NCBI GenBank assembly: GCA_963702075.1
Contig: OY969703.1
Span: 1,860,001 to 1,924,000, forward strand
DNA from: VAYN01 sp963702075
Lineage (GTDB): Bacteria; Actinomycetota; Thermoleophilia; Solirubrobacterales; 70-9
Direction: 5' to 3'
Length of the DNA: 64,000 bases
The position numbers and the translations under genes are program-made. Shown piece after piece: positions 1 to 10,008 of the stretch. The notes under the pieces were generated by a model, which saw nothing but the letters and a program-made list of their open reading frames with translations, did not search any database and had not been told where the DNA came from. Every line of letters starts with the position of its first letter. Within the stretch, counting starts at the first letter, position 1.

Positions 1-1455
1 ATACCCCTTGCCCTCGTTCGGCAGCGCGATGCACATAGCCAGCAGTGCCCGCTCGCGCCGTTCGCGCGAGGTCAGCTCGGCGCTGCGGCGGGCTGGCGCG
101 GGCTGCGCGGAGGTGCGGGTTTCCGGCCCGGGATCCTGCCTCCCGCCGGTAGCCGGGGTCGCGGCGACCACTCGCCCCATCACCATCGCCGGCTCCAGGT
201 CGAGTTTTTCCGCCACCTTGCGGACCAGCTCGTCGCGGCTCACCGTCTCGCCCATCGCCGCCAGCACCGGCGCCACCTCCCCCAGCGCCCGGTCGCGCTC
301 CACCGGCGATGAGGTGTCGGTGCGCTCGAGGACCAGCCGCACCTGGAAGGCGGTCAGCTCTTCGGCGCCCTCCAGCAACTCTCGGAAACGCTCCGGCCCG
401 CCCTCGGCGGCCATCATCTCCGCCGGGTCCTCGCCGGCCGGCATCGCCGCCACCCGCAGCCGCATCCGCCGCCCCGCGGCGACGCGCTGCGCGCGCAGCA
501 TCGCCTCCTGTCCCGCCGAATCGGCATCGAGCGCCAGCACCACCTCCTCGACCATCCCCGAGAGAGCCCCCACCTGGTCGGGGGTGATCGCCGTCCCCAT
601 CACCCCCACCGCCTCCTCGATCCCTGCCTGGTGCAGGGCGAGGACGTCGGTGTAGCCCTCGACGACGACGGCGCGGCCGGCCTTGGCGATCGCCGCTTTA
701 GCCAGGTCGACGCCATACAGGATCTGGCTCTTGTGAAAGAAGTCGGTCTCGGCGGTGTTGACGTACTTGGCTCCCTGGTCGGAGCGCATCGCCCGGCCGC
801 CGAAGCCGAGCACGCGGCCGCGGCGGTCGCGGATCGGGAACATGATCCGCTCGCGGAAGCGGTCGTACTCGCCGCCGCTACGACCGCGCTGGGCCAGCCC
901 GACAGCCCGCATCTCCTCGACGCTGAAGCCGGCCTGCTGGCCGCGGACGAGGATCCTGTCCCAGGCGCTCGGGGCATAGCCGACGCCGAAAGCACGGAGC
1001 CCCTCTTCCCGCAGCCCCCGCTGGGCCAGGTAGTCGCGCGCCTTGCCGGCCTCCTCGGACTCCCAGAGGTAATTGGAGTAGAAGGCGGCGCTGCGTTCCA
1101 GCAGCTGCTCGAGGCGACGCCGGTGCTGACGCCGGGCCTCCGCCCTCGGGTCCTCCTGCTCGCGCTCGAGCTCCACCCCGTAGCGGTCGGCCAGCATCTC
1201 GACCGCCTCGGCGAAGCCAAGCCCCTCCTTTTCCTCGACGAACTTGATCACGTCGCCGCCGACCCCGCAGCCAAAGCAGTGGTAGAGCTTTTCGGTCGGC
1301 TCGACCGAAAAGGAGGGCGTGCGCTCCTCGTGAAACGGGCAGAGGCCGACGTAGCGCGCCCCCTGGCGGCGCAGGTCGGTGTGGGCGGAGACGACCTCGA
1401 CGATGTCGGCCGCCCCCTTGACCCGTTCCAGGCTCTCGTTCGAGATCAGCGCCAT
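1..1455 (-). CDS. dnaG: DNA primase DnaG (partial, C-terminus outside window)
   Basis: Makes the RNA primers for chromosome replication. I translated the minus strand from the ATG at 1455; the frame stays open for 485 codons to the window edge. The N-terminal CHC2 zinc-binding domain is visible near residues 39-65 (CPFHEERTPSF, then CFGCGVGGDV). The catalytic core with the Toprim fold follows (VVVEGYTDVLALHQAG, then VVLALDADSAGQEA). After about residue 430 comes the linker that precedes the helicase-binding domain, most of which is cut off. The ATG overlaps the stop of the dGTPase-like gene (ATGA), so the two are probably translationally coupled. The family is normally about 600-650 residues, so roughly a quarter is missing. 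Confidence 0.95.
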   Translation of the reverse strand, partial: MALISNESLERVKGAADIVEVVSAHTDLRRQGARYVGLCPFHEERTPSFSVEPTEKLYHCFGCGVGGDVIKFVEEKEGLGFAEAVEMLADRYGVELEREQEDPRAEARRQHRRRLEQLLERSAAFYSNYLWESEEAGKARDYLAQRGLREEGLRAFGVGYAPSAWDRILVRGQQAGFSVEEMRAVGLAQRGRSGGEYDRFRERIMFPIRDRRGRVLGFGGRAMRSDQGAKYVNTAETDFFHKSQILYGVDLAKAAIAKAGRAVVVEGYTDVLALHQAGIEEAVGVMGTAITPDQVGALSGMVEEVVLALDADSAGQEAMLRAQRVAAGRRMRLRVAAMPAGEDPAEMMAAEGGPERFRELLEGAEELTAFQVRLVLERTDTSSPVERDRALGEVAPVLAAMGETVSRDELVRKVAEKLDLEPAMVMGRVVAATPATGGRQDPGPETRTSAQPAPARRSAELTSRERRERALLAMCIALPNEGKGY

Positions 1456-2465
1456 CAGAAACGCGACTCTTCCGGAACCGTCAGCTCGGTGAACTTGGCG
1501 ATGCAGAAACGATCGGTCATCCCAGCGATGTAGTCGGCGACGCGCTGGCACTCGCTCGCTTGCGGGTCCAGGTTGGGGATCTCGTCGGGATTTGCCAGGT
1601 AGTGCCCGAAGAGGCCGCGCATCGTGCGCTGCACGCGCTTGTGCTCGCTGCGTGCCTCCGGCCCCAGGTAGACGCGGTCGAACATGAACTTGCGCAGGCG
1701 CAGCATCGCCTGGCCGACCTCGCGGCCCTGCCGAATCTCTTCCGCCCCTTCGGAGTGATCGACGATGTCGCGGACGAGGGTGTCGATCCGCTGGGACCCG
1801 GTCGGGCCAAGCAGCTCGAGCTCCTCCACCGGCAGGTCCCCCTGGCGCAGGATGCCGGCCCGCAGAGCGTCGTCGATGTCGTGGTTGATGTAGGCGACCC
1901 GGTCGACCAGCTTGACGATCTGCCCCTCCAGCGTCGCCGGCTTGCGCGAGCCGGTGTGGTTGAGGATGCCGTCGCGGACCTGCTCGGTGAGGTTGAGGCC
2001 GTGGCCGTCGCGCTCGAGCACGTCGACGACGCGCAGCGAGTGCTGGTTGTGCCGGAAGCCGCTGCCGCAGTGGTCCCGCAGGGCTTCGTCGAGCGCCTCC
2101 TCGCCAGCGTGGCCGAAGGGCGGATGGCCGAGGTCGTGGCCGAGCCCGATCGCCTCGGTCAGGTCCTCGTTGAGGCGCAGGGCACGGGCAACGGTGCGGG
2201 CGATTCCACAGGCCTCGAGCGTGTGGGTGAGGCGGGTCCGGTAGTGGTCGCCCTCTGGTGCGACGAAGACCTGGGTCTTGTGCTTCAGGCGGCGGAAGGA
2301 CTTGGAGTGGACGATGCGGTCGCGGTCGCGCTGGAAGGGCGTCCGCAGCGGGCTGTCGGGCTCCTCCTGCTGGCGCTGCGCTGGATAGGACCGGGTCGCC
2401 TGGGGAGCTAAAAACTCCTCCTCCATTGCGGTGATGCGGTCCTCGAAGGTGGCGGTGGCTGGCAC
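1455..2465 (-). CDS. dgt: Deoxyguanosinetriphosphate triphosphohydrolase-like HD protein
   Basis: HD-domain hydrolase of the Dgt family, which cleaves dNTPs to deoxynucleoside and triphosphate. Metal-binding residues are visible in order: the H of RLTHTLEACGIARTVARAL, the HD pair in GHDLGHPPFGHAGEEAL, and a later D in VDRVAYINHDIDDAL. The conserved start region FQRDRDRIVHSKSFRRLKHKTQVF is present. I chose the GTG at 2465 (336 residues). The frame stays open upstream, but that part runs through a 27-bp hairpin and gives low-complexity Arg/Pro sequence unlike the family. The dgt-dnaG neighbourhood is common in actinobacteria. An ATG further in (at MEEEF) is an alternative start. Confidence 0.9.
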   Translation of the reverse strand: MPATATFEDRITAMEEEFLAPQATRSYPAQRQQEEPDSPLRTPFQRDRDRIVHSKSFRRLKHKTQVFVAPEGDHYRTRLTHTLEACGIARTVARALRLNEDLTEAIGLGHDLGHPPFGHAGEEALDEALRDHCGSGFRHNQHSLRVVDVLERDGHGLNLTEQVRDGILNHTGSRKPATLEGQIVKLVDRVAYINHDIDDALRAGILRQGDLPVEELELLGPTGSQRIDTLVRDIVDHSEGAEEIRQGREVGQAMLRLRKFMFDRVYLGPEARSEHKRVQRTMRGLFGHYLANPDEIPNLDPQASECQRVADYIAGMTDRFCIAKFTELTVPEESRF

Positions 2466-2489
2466 GTGCCGATCATACGGCGGGGCTGG

Positions 2490-2556
2490 TGAGCGACGGG
2501 GAGGGGGTCTCCGGACAACAGCGGGGAGGGTCCGGAGACCCCCTCCCCGTCGCTCA
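2490..2556 (-). terminator. 27-bp perfect hairpin at the recO stop codon
   Basis: Bases 2490-2516 pair perfectly with 2530-2556 around a 13-base loop. The recO stop codon (2554-2556) is the outer edge of the stem, so the structure forms at the very end of the recO message and before dgt. No U-tract follows. It may be a U-less (I-shaped) terminator or an mRNA-end stabiliser. The stem is far longer than a typical intrinsic terminator. Confidence 0.6.
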
Positions 2557-3279
2557 AGCCGCAGCGCGGAGTTGGACGTGCGCGTGGTGCTCGAGCGTTT
2601 CATTGACTGCACGCTCGACTTGACGCAGGGCGAGCGGCTCAGCGGTGGGAGCTTCGTTAAGTGGCGTTGCCAGGCCTTCGACCATGAAGCGGTGGGCTTC
2701 CTCGTCTAGGGGGAAGGAGCTCGCTTCGCAGCTGCTGCAGATGACGCCGCCGGCGGCGCCTGAGAAGCCGACTAGGTGGTCGGCCTCTCCGCATTGGGCG
2801 CAGGAGGCCAGCTCGGGGGCGAAGCCGGCTACTAGGGCCAGCTTCAGCCGGAAGGCGAGGGCGGTCTCGAGGGACGATGCTCGTGGGGTTGCGGGGTCGT
2901 CGAGGAGGGCGAGGTAGCGGCAGAGGAGGTTGTAGGCGGGCGGGTTCGGCTCGGCCGCGTCGAGCAGGCGCAGCACCGCGTCGCAGGCACGGGCGCCGGC
3001 GGTGAGGGCAGCGCCCGAACTCCGCAGGCGCGGGTAGCCGTCGACGGTGTTGGCGCTGGTGACCGTCATCAGGTCGCTGCGGCCTTCGTGGAGGAGGAGG
3101 TCCAGCCGGAAGAACGGCTCCAAGCGCCCGCCGAAGCGAGATCGGGGTTTGCGCGCCCCCTTGGCGATAGCCCCGATTCGCCCGCGGGTCTTGGAGTAGA
3201 GGTGGAGGATGCGATCAGCCTCGCCGTAGCGAATGCTTCGCAGCACAACTGCCTCCGTCTTGACCGTAGTTCCGGCCAC
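2554..3279 (-). CDS. recO: DNA repair protein RecO
   Basis: Recombination mediator that works with RecR to load RecA on SSB-coated single-stranded DNA. The 241-residue protein begins with the typical OB-fold opening TEAVVLRSIRYGEADRIL and the GRIGAIAKGARKPRSRFGG loop. A C-terminal four-cysteine zinc motif is visible (CAQCGE and CSSCEA, about residues 166-190). Length fits the family. mutM lies 4 bases upstream on the same strand, so the two are probably co-transcribed. The stop codon lies inside the outer edge of a long hairpin. Confidence 0.95.
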   Translation of the reverse strand: MAGTTVKTEAVVLRSIRYGEADRILHLYSKTRGRIGAIAKGARKPRSRFGGRLEPFFRLDLLLHEGRSDLMTVTSANTVDGYPRLRSSGAALTAGARACDAVLRLLDAAEPNPPAYNLLCRYLALLDDPATPRASSLETALAFRLKLALVAGFAPELASCAQCGEADHLVGFSGAAGGVICSSCEASSFPLDEEAHRFMVEGLATPLNEAPTAEPLALRQVERAVNETLEHHAHVQLRAAA

Positions 3280-3283
3280 GTTT

Positions 3284-4180
3284 TCATTTTGCCCGGCGCT
3301 TCGGACGTCTTCGCAACCTCACCTGGCAACCGGGGCAGAAGTAGGTCGAGCGCCCGCCGACGACGATCCGGACGATCGTGCCGCCGCAACGGTGGCACTC
3401 CTCCCCCTCACGGGTGTGGACGAGGAACTCGTCCTGCATCGATCCCTTCTCGCCGCGGGCGTCGCGGTAGTCGTCGATCGAGGAGCCGCCGGCGTCGATC
3501 CCCTCCTCCAGGGCCGCCACGAGCGCGTCCCGCAACGCCTCCAGGTGCTCCGGCTTCATCGAGCCGGCGGGAGAAAGCGGGTGCAGCTCGGCCCGGAAGA
3601 GTGCCTCGTCGGCGTAGATGTTGCCGACGCCGGCAACGCCGGATTGGTCGAGCAGAAAGGACTTCAGTGGCGCCTTCCGCCCCGCCGCCATCTCCCCCAG
3701 CGCCTGCGCCGTGAACTCAGGTGAGAACGGCTCGACGCCGAGTTTCGCGAAGCGCTCGTCCAACCCCGCGTCCTCGATCAGGAAGGCCTCGCCGAAACGC
3801 CGCGGGTCGGTGAACCAGAGCTCGCGGTCGTCGAGGACGAAGCGGGCCCGCAGGTGCCGCTCTTCGGTCGAGCGCTCGCTCTCGTAGAGACGCCGGCCCT
3901 CGGAAGGATCGAGCATCTCCTCGCCCTCGCGGAGGATCAGATTTCCGGTCATCCGCAGGTGCATGACCAGCGTCCGCGCGCCGTCGAGGTGCATGAGGAT
4001 GTACTTGCCGCGGCGACCAAGGCGCTCGATCGTGCTCCCGCTAACGGCGTCGCCGAGCTGCTGCGGCGGCACCGGCCGCGACCAGCGTGGATCCAGCACC
4101 TCCAACCGCTCAACCCGATGGCCTTCGATCTCCGGCTCCAACTGCCGCACGACGGTCTCCACCTCCGGCAGCTCGGGCAT
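3284..4180 (-). CDS. mutM: Formamidopyrimidine-DNA glycosylase (Fpg/MutM)
   Basis: Base-excision repair glycosylase/AP lyase that removes 8-oxoguanine and ring-opened purines. The N-terminal catalytic proline is present (MPELPEVETVVRQLEP), as is the conserved lysine of GRRGKYI. The helix-two-turn-helix segment (GVAGVGNIYADEALF) and the C-terminal zinc finger (CHRCGG, then CPGCQ) are intact. The 298 residues match the family. It lies between xerD and recO; a hairpin at 4200-4248 separates it from xerD, so it may have its own promoter or be fed by read-through. Confidence 0.97.
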   Translation of the reverse strand: MPELPEVETVVRQLEPEIEGHRVERLEVLDPRWSRPVPPQQLGDAVSGSTIERLGRRGKYILMHLDGARTLVMHLRMTGNLILREGEEMLDPSEGRRLYESERSTEERHLRARFVLDDRELWFTDPRRFGEAFLIEDAGLDERFAKLGVEPFSPEFTAQALGEMAAGRKAPLKSFLLDQSGVAGVGNIYADEALFRAELHPLSPAGSMKPEHLEALRDALVAALEEGIDAGGSSIDDYRDARGEKGSMQDEFLVHTREGEECHRCGGTIVRIVVGGRSTYFCPGCQVRLRRRPKRRAK

Positions 4181-4199
4181 CCCTGAGTTCTACTTCAAA

Positions 4200-4248
4200 G
4201 CGGCGTTCGTCCTTTATCGGGATATAGCCGACAAAGGACGAACGCCGC
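4200..4248 (-). terminator. 20-bp hairpin just after the xerD stop codon
   Basis: Bases 4200-4215 pair perfectly with 4233-4248. After one mismatch, 4217-4220 pair with 4228-4231, leaving an AT-rich loop (GATATAG plus flanks). The xerD stop is at 4251-4253, two bases outside the stem. There is no clear U-tract. It resembles the other stop-proximal hairpins in this window and shares no sequence with them. Confidence 0.55.
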
Positions 4249-4250
4249 GC

Positions 4251-5216
4251 CTAGTCGCTGGCTCGCGGGTGCGCCGAGAAGTAGACCTCCTTGAGCCGAT
4301 CGCCCGAGAGGTGCGTGTACATCTGCGTGGTCGAGATGTCGGCGTGGCCGAGCATCTCCTGGACGGCGCGCAGGTCGCAGCCGCCGGCCAGCAGGTGGGT
4401 GGCGAAGCTGTGGCGCAGCGTGTGCGGGCTCATCTTGCCGGCGAGGCCAGCGTCGCGGGCATGGCGTTGGACGATCTTGTAGAGGCCCTGCCGGGTCAGC
4501 GGGCCACCGCGGAAATTGACGAAGAGATGCGACTCTTGGCGCTCGCCGACCAGCTTCGACCGGCCGCCACGCAGGTAGCCGTTGATCGCCGCGATCGCCT
4601 GGCGCCCGAGCGGGACCAGCCGCTCCTTCGAGCCCTTGCCGCGGGCGCGCAGAACCCCCTCGCGCAGATCGACGTCCCCCAGCTCGAGGCCGATCGTCTC
4701 CGAGGCGCGCAGTCCGCACGCGTACATCACCTCGAGCAGAGCGCGGTCGCGCAGCGCCGTCGGCTCGCTACCCTTCGGCGAGGCGAGCAGCTTCTGCACC
4801 TCCGAGTAGTTGAGGACGTGCGGCAGTTTCTTCGCGCGCCGTGGCGCGCTCAGCGCCGCCGTCGGGTCGTCACCGATCAGCTCGTCGCGGCGCAGGTGCT
4901 TGTAGAAGGAGCGCAGACAGGCGGCCTTGCGGTGGATCGTCGCCGCCGAGCAGGGCGGGCGCCCCTCCCCCGTCGCCAGCTCGGCGAGGAAGTCGGCGAC
5001 GTCGGCGGCGCTTGCCTCGAGGGCATCGCGCTCGTGGGCTGAAAGGTATTCGCCGTACTGGAGGAGGTCGGTGCGGTAGGCGTTCAGCGTGTTGCGGGAG
5101 AGGCCTCGCTCCAGCTCCAGGTAGGAGAGGAAGTCCAGGAGTAGGGACTCGAAGCGTTTGTCGGCGCCGGGTTTGGCCGCGGCAGCGGGGGCTTGGGGTT
5201 TGATCGCCACTGCCAT
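4251..5216 (-). CDS. xerD: Tyrosine recombinase XerD
   Basis: Site-specific recombinase that resolves chromosome dimers at dif. The N-terminal SAM-like core-binding domain spans about residues 20-125. All catalytic residues are visible: Arg170 (CGLRASE), Lys around 194-197 (RGKGSKERLVPLG), His265 and Arg268 (HTLRHSFATHLL), His291 (LGHADI) and the nucleophile Tyr300 (TQMYTHLS). 321 residues, slightly long because of an Ala/Pro-rich N-terminus. Its place in the string with pyrG, mctB, steA and recN matches the Mycobacterium chromosome and supports housekeeping XerD rather than an element integrase. Confidence 0.93.
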   Translation of the reverse strand: MAVAIKPQAPAAAAKPGADKRFESLLLDFLSYLELERGLSRNTLNAYRTDLLQYGEYLSAHERDALEASAADVADFLAELATGEGRPPCSAATIHRKAACLRSFYKHLRRDELIGDDPTAALSAPRRAKKLPHVLNYSEVQKLLASPKGSEPTALRDRALLEVMYACGLRASETIGLELGDVDLREGVLRARGKGSKERLVPLGRQAIAAINGYLRGGRSKLVGERQESHLFVNFRGGPLTRQGLYKIVQRHARDAGLAGKMSPHTLRHSFATHLLAGGCDLRAVQEMLGHADISTTQMYTHLSGDRLKEVYFSAHPRASD

Positions 5217-5282
5217 GACCGGGGTTTCGCCTTGGCTTTGGGCAGTCCTTGGGGCGCAAGGGACCGTGCGCCGTGCGCTGGG

Positions 5283-5361
5283 GCCGGGCGGGGAGACCCT
5301 CCTCAGACACCTCTCGCTATGGCTCGAGGTTGAGTGTCTGGGGAGGGTCTCCCCGCCCGGC
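5283..5361 (-). terminator. 28-bp hairpin enclosing the DUF3866 stop codon
   Basis: Bases 5283-5310 pair with 5334-5361, with a single G-T wobble, around a 23-base loop. The TAG of the DUF3866 gene (5317-5319) lies in the loop, so the right arm encodes the last residues of that protein and the left arm is in the spacer before xerD. No U-tract. It is one of several long, unrelated hairpins at stop codons here. Confidence 0.6.
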
Positions 5362-6381
5362 TACCCGCTCCGCGAGCAGGCGTCCAGCCGCCAGAGCTGC
5401 TTTGAAGAACAACGGGTCTTCCTGGAGGGAGCGGCCCATCGTGGCGGCCGGTAGGCCTGCTTCGGCGTAGCTGGCTAGGTCGGCTGGTACTGGATGTACG
5501 CGGTGTCGGGATCCTGCGAGCGCTTTGGCTATCTCCGGCTCTTCATCTGGGATGGCGATGTCGACTGGGGCTAGGAGCAGGTCTAGGACGGTTTGAGTGT
5601 GGTGGCTTAAGCCCTGGTGACGCGGGCGGGGGTCGGTGCTGGATAGACGGGGGGAGATCAGGGTTGGTAGGCCTAAGGAGAGGGCGGCGTGGGTGCTGTC
5701 CAGGGCTGCCATGCCGCCGTGGCCGTAGGCGGTGTCGGAGCCGATGATTCCTGGGCCGGGGCCGACGAGGATCGCGTCCCAGCCGAGTTCGTTTGCGGCG
5801 GCGTCGAGGGCGCCGATGGTGCTGAGGGCCTCGTGTTCGCCGCCGTAGGCGGGGGCGGCGGTGATGTGGCCGGAGAGGAGACCTCGCTCGCGCAGTTGCT
5901 CGACGTCTCGCGAGAAGGATCCCGGCAGTGCGCCGCCGCCCGTTTGCAAGTAGCCGACTCGGAGGCCCGGAGCCGCCTGCGCCGCCGCCCAGGCCGCCGG
6001 CGCCAGGTGCCCATGCAGGGGCAGGACGGCCACTGGGAGTGCGGCGACTTTTGTCGAAATATCAGCCATAACTCGCCGCACTGGACGCTCTACTGGCTCC
6101 ACGGCGTGCTGGATTGAGGTGTAGTTGAGCTTCATCACGTGGGCGTCGCCCTCTCCCCCGCCTTCTAGCCCCCGGGTGAGGTTGGCGTGGATGACGTCGA
6201 AGCCGCCTGAGCCGAGACCGAGGTCGAGAGCCGCCGTGTTGACGACTACCTCGTCGCCCTCACGCATCTCGCCCAGCAGAGCTTCGTCGGCCCAGGCGCG
6301 GCGCCGCTTGCCGTCGACCTCTACCTCGAGCGGTTCCGCCGAGATGACAACCCCCCGGCGCAGCTTCAGGCGCCCGCTCAT
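5317..6381 (-). CDS. DUF3866 family protein
   Basis: A 354-residue protein of the actinobacterial DUF3866 family, function unknown. Recognisable blocks are MKLNYTSIQHAVEPVE, VAVLPLHGHLAPAAWAAAQ, YLQTGGGALPG, ILVGPGPGIIGSDTAYGHGG and SPRLSSTDPRPRHQGLSHHT; the Gly-rich GPGPGI segment suggests a nucleotide or cofactor pocket (inference). I chose the ATG at 6381 because it overlaps the M20 peptidase stop (ATGA); the frame is open a further 11 codons upstream. The last residues are encoded by the right arm of the hairpin at 5283-5361. In other actinobacteria the family also sits near xerD and recN, but its job is not known. Confidence 0.85.
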   Translation of the reverse strand: MSGRLKLRRGVVISAEPLEVEVDGKRRRAWADEALLGEMREGDEVVVNTAALDLGLGSGGFDVIHANLTRGLEGGGEGDAHVMKLNYTSIQHAVEPVERPVRRVMADISTKVAALPVAVLPLHGHLAPAAWAAAQAAPGLRVGYLQTGGGALPGSFSRDVEQLRERGLLSGHITAAPAYGGEHEALSTIGALDAAANELGWDAILVGPGPGIIGSDTAYGHGGMAALDSTHAALSLGLPTLISPRLSSTDPRPRHQGLSHHTQTVLDLLLAPVDIAIPDEEPEIAKALAGSRHRVHPVPADLASYAEAGLPAATMGRSLQEDPLFFKAALAAGRLLAERVAGRGDPPQTLNLEP

Positions 6382-7484
6382 CACTCTGCCGCCGCGGCGA
6401 CGATCCCCTCGCAAACCTCGAGCATCTTGTCGAGCGCTTTGGCCGGCACCCGCTCCTCGGAGGTGTGGACGTCGGAGGTGCCGTTGGAGAGGAGGACGCA
6501 GTCGAGGCCGTCGCGGCGGAAGACGTTGGCGTCGCTGCCGCCGCCGATCGCCACCCGCTGCGGCTCCAGCCCGGAGCCACGTAGACCTGCCTCGGCAAGC
6601 CCGAGCGCCGCCGAGTCTTTCGGCACCTTGTAACCGCGGAAGAGCTCTTCGATCCGCACGTCGACGTCGCAGCCGCGCTCGCTCGCCCCCCAGGCACAGG
6701 CGTCGGCGATCTTGCCGGCGACCTCGGCCGCGCGCTCGGTGTCGAGGCTGCGCGCCTCGGCGTGGATCGCGCAGTGCCCCGGAACGACGTTGCCCGAGGT
6801 GCCGCCGGTGATCAGACCCACGTTCGCGGTCGTCTCCTCATCGAGACGGCCTAGATCCATCCGCGCAACCGCCGCCGCAGCCGCCGCGATCGCGCTGCTG
6901 CCGTCCTCGGGCCGGATCCCGGCGTGGGCCTCGACGCCGATGAAGTCGGCGAGGATCTTCTGCTGAGTCGGCGTCGTCACGATCACCTCGCCCACCGGGC
7001 CGGCGTGGTCGAGGACAAACCCGGCGCGCGAGCGCAACTGCGAGGCGTCAAAGGCTTTCGCTCCTCGTAAGCCCTGCTCCTCGGCGACGGTCAGCACCAG
7101 CTCGATCCCGACCGGTCCGGGACGTTCGACGTGGCGAGCGACCAGCTCCATGAAGACGGCCACTGCCGCCTTGTTGTCGGCGCCGAGGATCGTGTCGCCG
7201 CGGCTGCGGAAGACGCCTTCGTCGTCGACAACCTCGACCCGGCCCCTGTGGGGAACGGTGTCTACGTGGGCGCAGAACATCAGCCAGCTCTCCCCCGTCC
7301 CGGCCGAGCGAGCGATCAGGTTGCCGGCCCCGGCCTGCGCCGCCTCGGCAGCCTCGTCCTCGACAACCTCCAGCCCCATCCCGCGCAACTCGGCAGCAAG
7401 CGTGTCGGCGACCTCTCGCTCCTCGCCGGTCGGGCTGCGGACCTCGCAGTACCTGACGAAGCGCTCATATAGCCGTGAACCCAC
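6381..7484 (-). CDS. M20 family zinc peptidase (PepT-like)
   Basis: A 367-residue two-zinc aminopeptidase or deacylase of family M20. Metal and catalytic motifs are in order: HVDTVP (His and Asp), GADNKAAVAVFME (bridging Asp), EEQGLRGAK (catalytic Glu and metal Glu), an Asp in VLDHAGP, and the C-terminal metal His in DVHTSEE. A dimerisation (lid) domain lies between residues about 175 and 285. The GGGSDANVF block and overall layout resemble PepT-like peptidases (COG2195). It starts at a GTG at 7484, 9 bases after the pyrG stop. Substrate cannot be told from sequence. Confidence 0.9.
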   Translation of the reverse strand: MGSRLYERFVRYCEVRSPTGEEREVADTLAAELRGMGLEVVEDEAAEAAQAGAGNLIARSAGTGESWLMFCAHVDTVPHRGRVEVVDDEGVFRSRGDTILGADNKAAVAVFMELVARHVERPGPVGIELVLTVAEEQGLRGAKAFDASQLRSRAGFVLDHAGPVGEVIVTTPTQQKILADFIGVEAHAGIRPEDGSSAIAAAAAAVARMDLGRLDEETTANVGLITGGTSGNVVPGHCAIHAEARSLDTERAAEVAGKIADACAWGASERGCDVDVRIEELFRGYKVPKDSAALGLAEAGLRGSGLEPQRVAIGGGSDANVFRRDGLDCVLLSNGTSDVHTSEERVPAKALDKMLEVCEGIVAAAAE

Positions 7485-7493
7485 GGCGCAACG

Positions 7494-9166
<1,673 letters not shown>

Positions 9167-9170
<4 letters not shown>

Positions 9171-10003
9171 GCTCTGCCGAGCGAGTCTAGCCAGCGCAGG
9201 GGCGGAACCGAATCGATGGTTGCGGAAATTGAGCGAATCTCTCCGTAAACCGTCAGCACCAGGACGATCGCCAGCGCCACCAGCCGCCCGTCTCCGCCGA
9301 GCACGGTCAGCATCCAGACGCCGGCGATCGCCCCGATCAGGTTGGACCCGGTGTCCCCCAGCATCGCCCGCTCCCCCAGCGTCAACCAGGCCCCGACCAG
9401 CACCGGCCCGGCGAAGATCCCCAGCAGCTCCAGCGGCTCGAAGGTCCAGGCGCCGAGGCAGAGGCCGACCGCGAGCAGCGCCAGCGCCTTCTCCGCCCGC
9501 CCCGGCCGCAGATCGAGCAGGTTGAAGAGGTTGGTGGTCAGGACCAGCAGGAAGATGTCGGCGAGGTAGCGCCACGATTCGAGCCCGCGCCCGGAAACGA
9601 CGTAGGCCGCCAGCGCCAGCGCCCCGATCGCCTTGATCGCGCCGGTCGAGAGCGAGCCAGCACGTAGCGCCGCCCAATGCCCGCGCCAGCCGCGCGGCGT
9701 CGCAACCGCCTCGCCGCGTCCGAGCGCGTCGTCGAGGAAGCCAAGGAAGACGATCCCGAGGAGGTAAGGCAGCCACTGCCGCAGCCCCGGCTCGAGCAGG
9801 TCGAGGTCGGCACGGTCGTTGAGGAAGGCAAGCGGCGCCAACGTCACCAGCGCCGCCGTCGCCAGGACCGCCCCCAGCGGGAAGGCGAGCAGCGCACCGC
9901 GGTAGTTCTCCCGCACCAGCCCCGCATCGCGCAGCCCCCGCGCCCCGGCCGGGACGAGGAACAACGAGATCGCGATCGCCAGCGGGAAGCCGACCCAGTA
10001 CAT
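9167..10003 (-). CDS. MraY/WecA-like membrane glycosyl-phosphotransferase (GT4 family)
   Basis: A 278-residue polytopic membrane protein, with about 8-9 hydrophobic segments, of the polyprenyl-phosphate HexNAc-1-P transferase family. Catalytic-type acidic motifs are visible: FLGFLDDALG near residue 95 and TNLFNLLDLRPGRA near residue 157, and LGDTGSNLIGA resembles the third family motif. The usual basic cytosolic loops are short, so it is at the small end of the family. It overlaps pyrG by 4 bases and sits 5 bases after the mctB-like gene. This suggests a role in cell-envelope polymer synthesis tied to the SteA/SteB cytokinesis genes (inference). Substrate is unknown. Confidence 0.8.
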
Positions 10004-10008
10004 CGGGG

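Noticed and set aside
2490..2556. Hairpins as IS ends or one dispersed repeat family
   Set aside because: Their sequences are unrelated to each other, no transposase is nearby, and no target duplications are seen.
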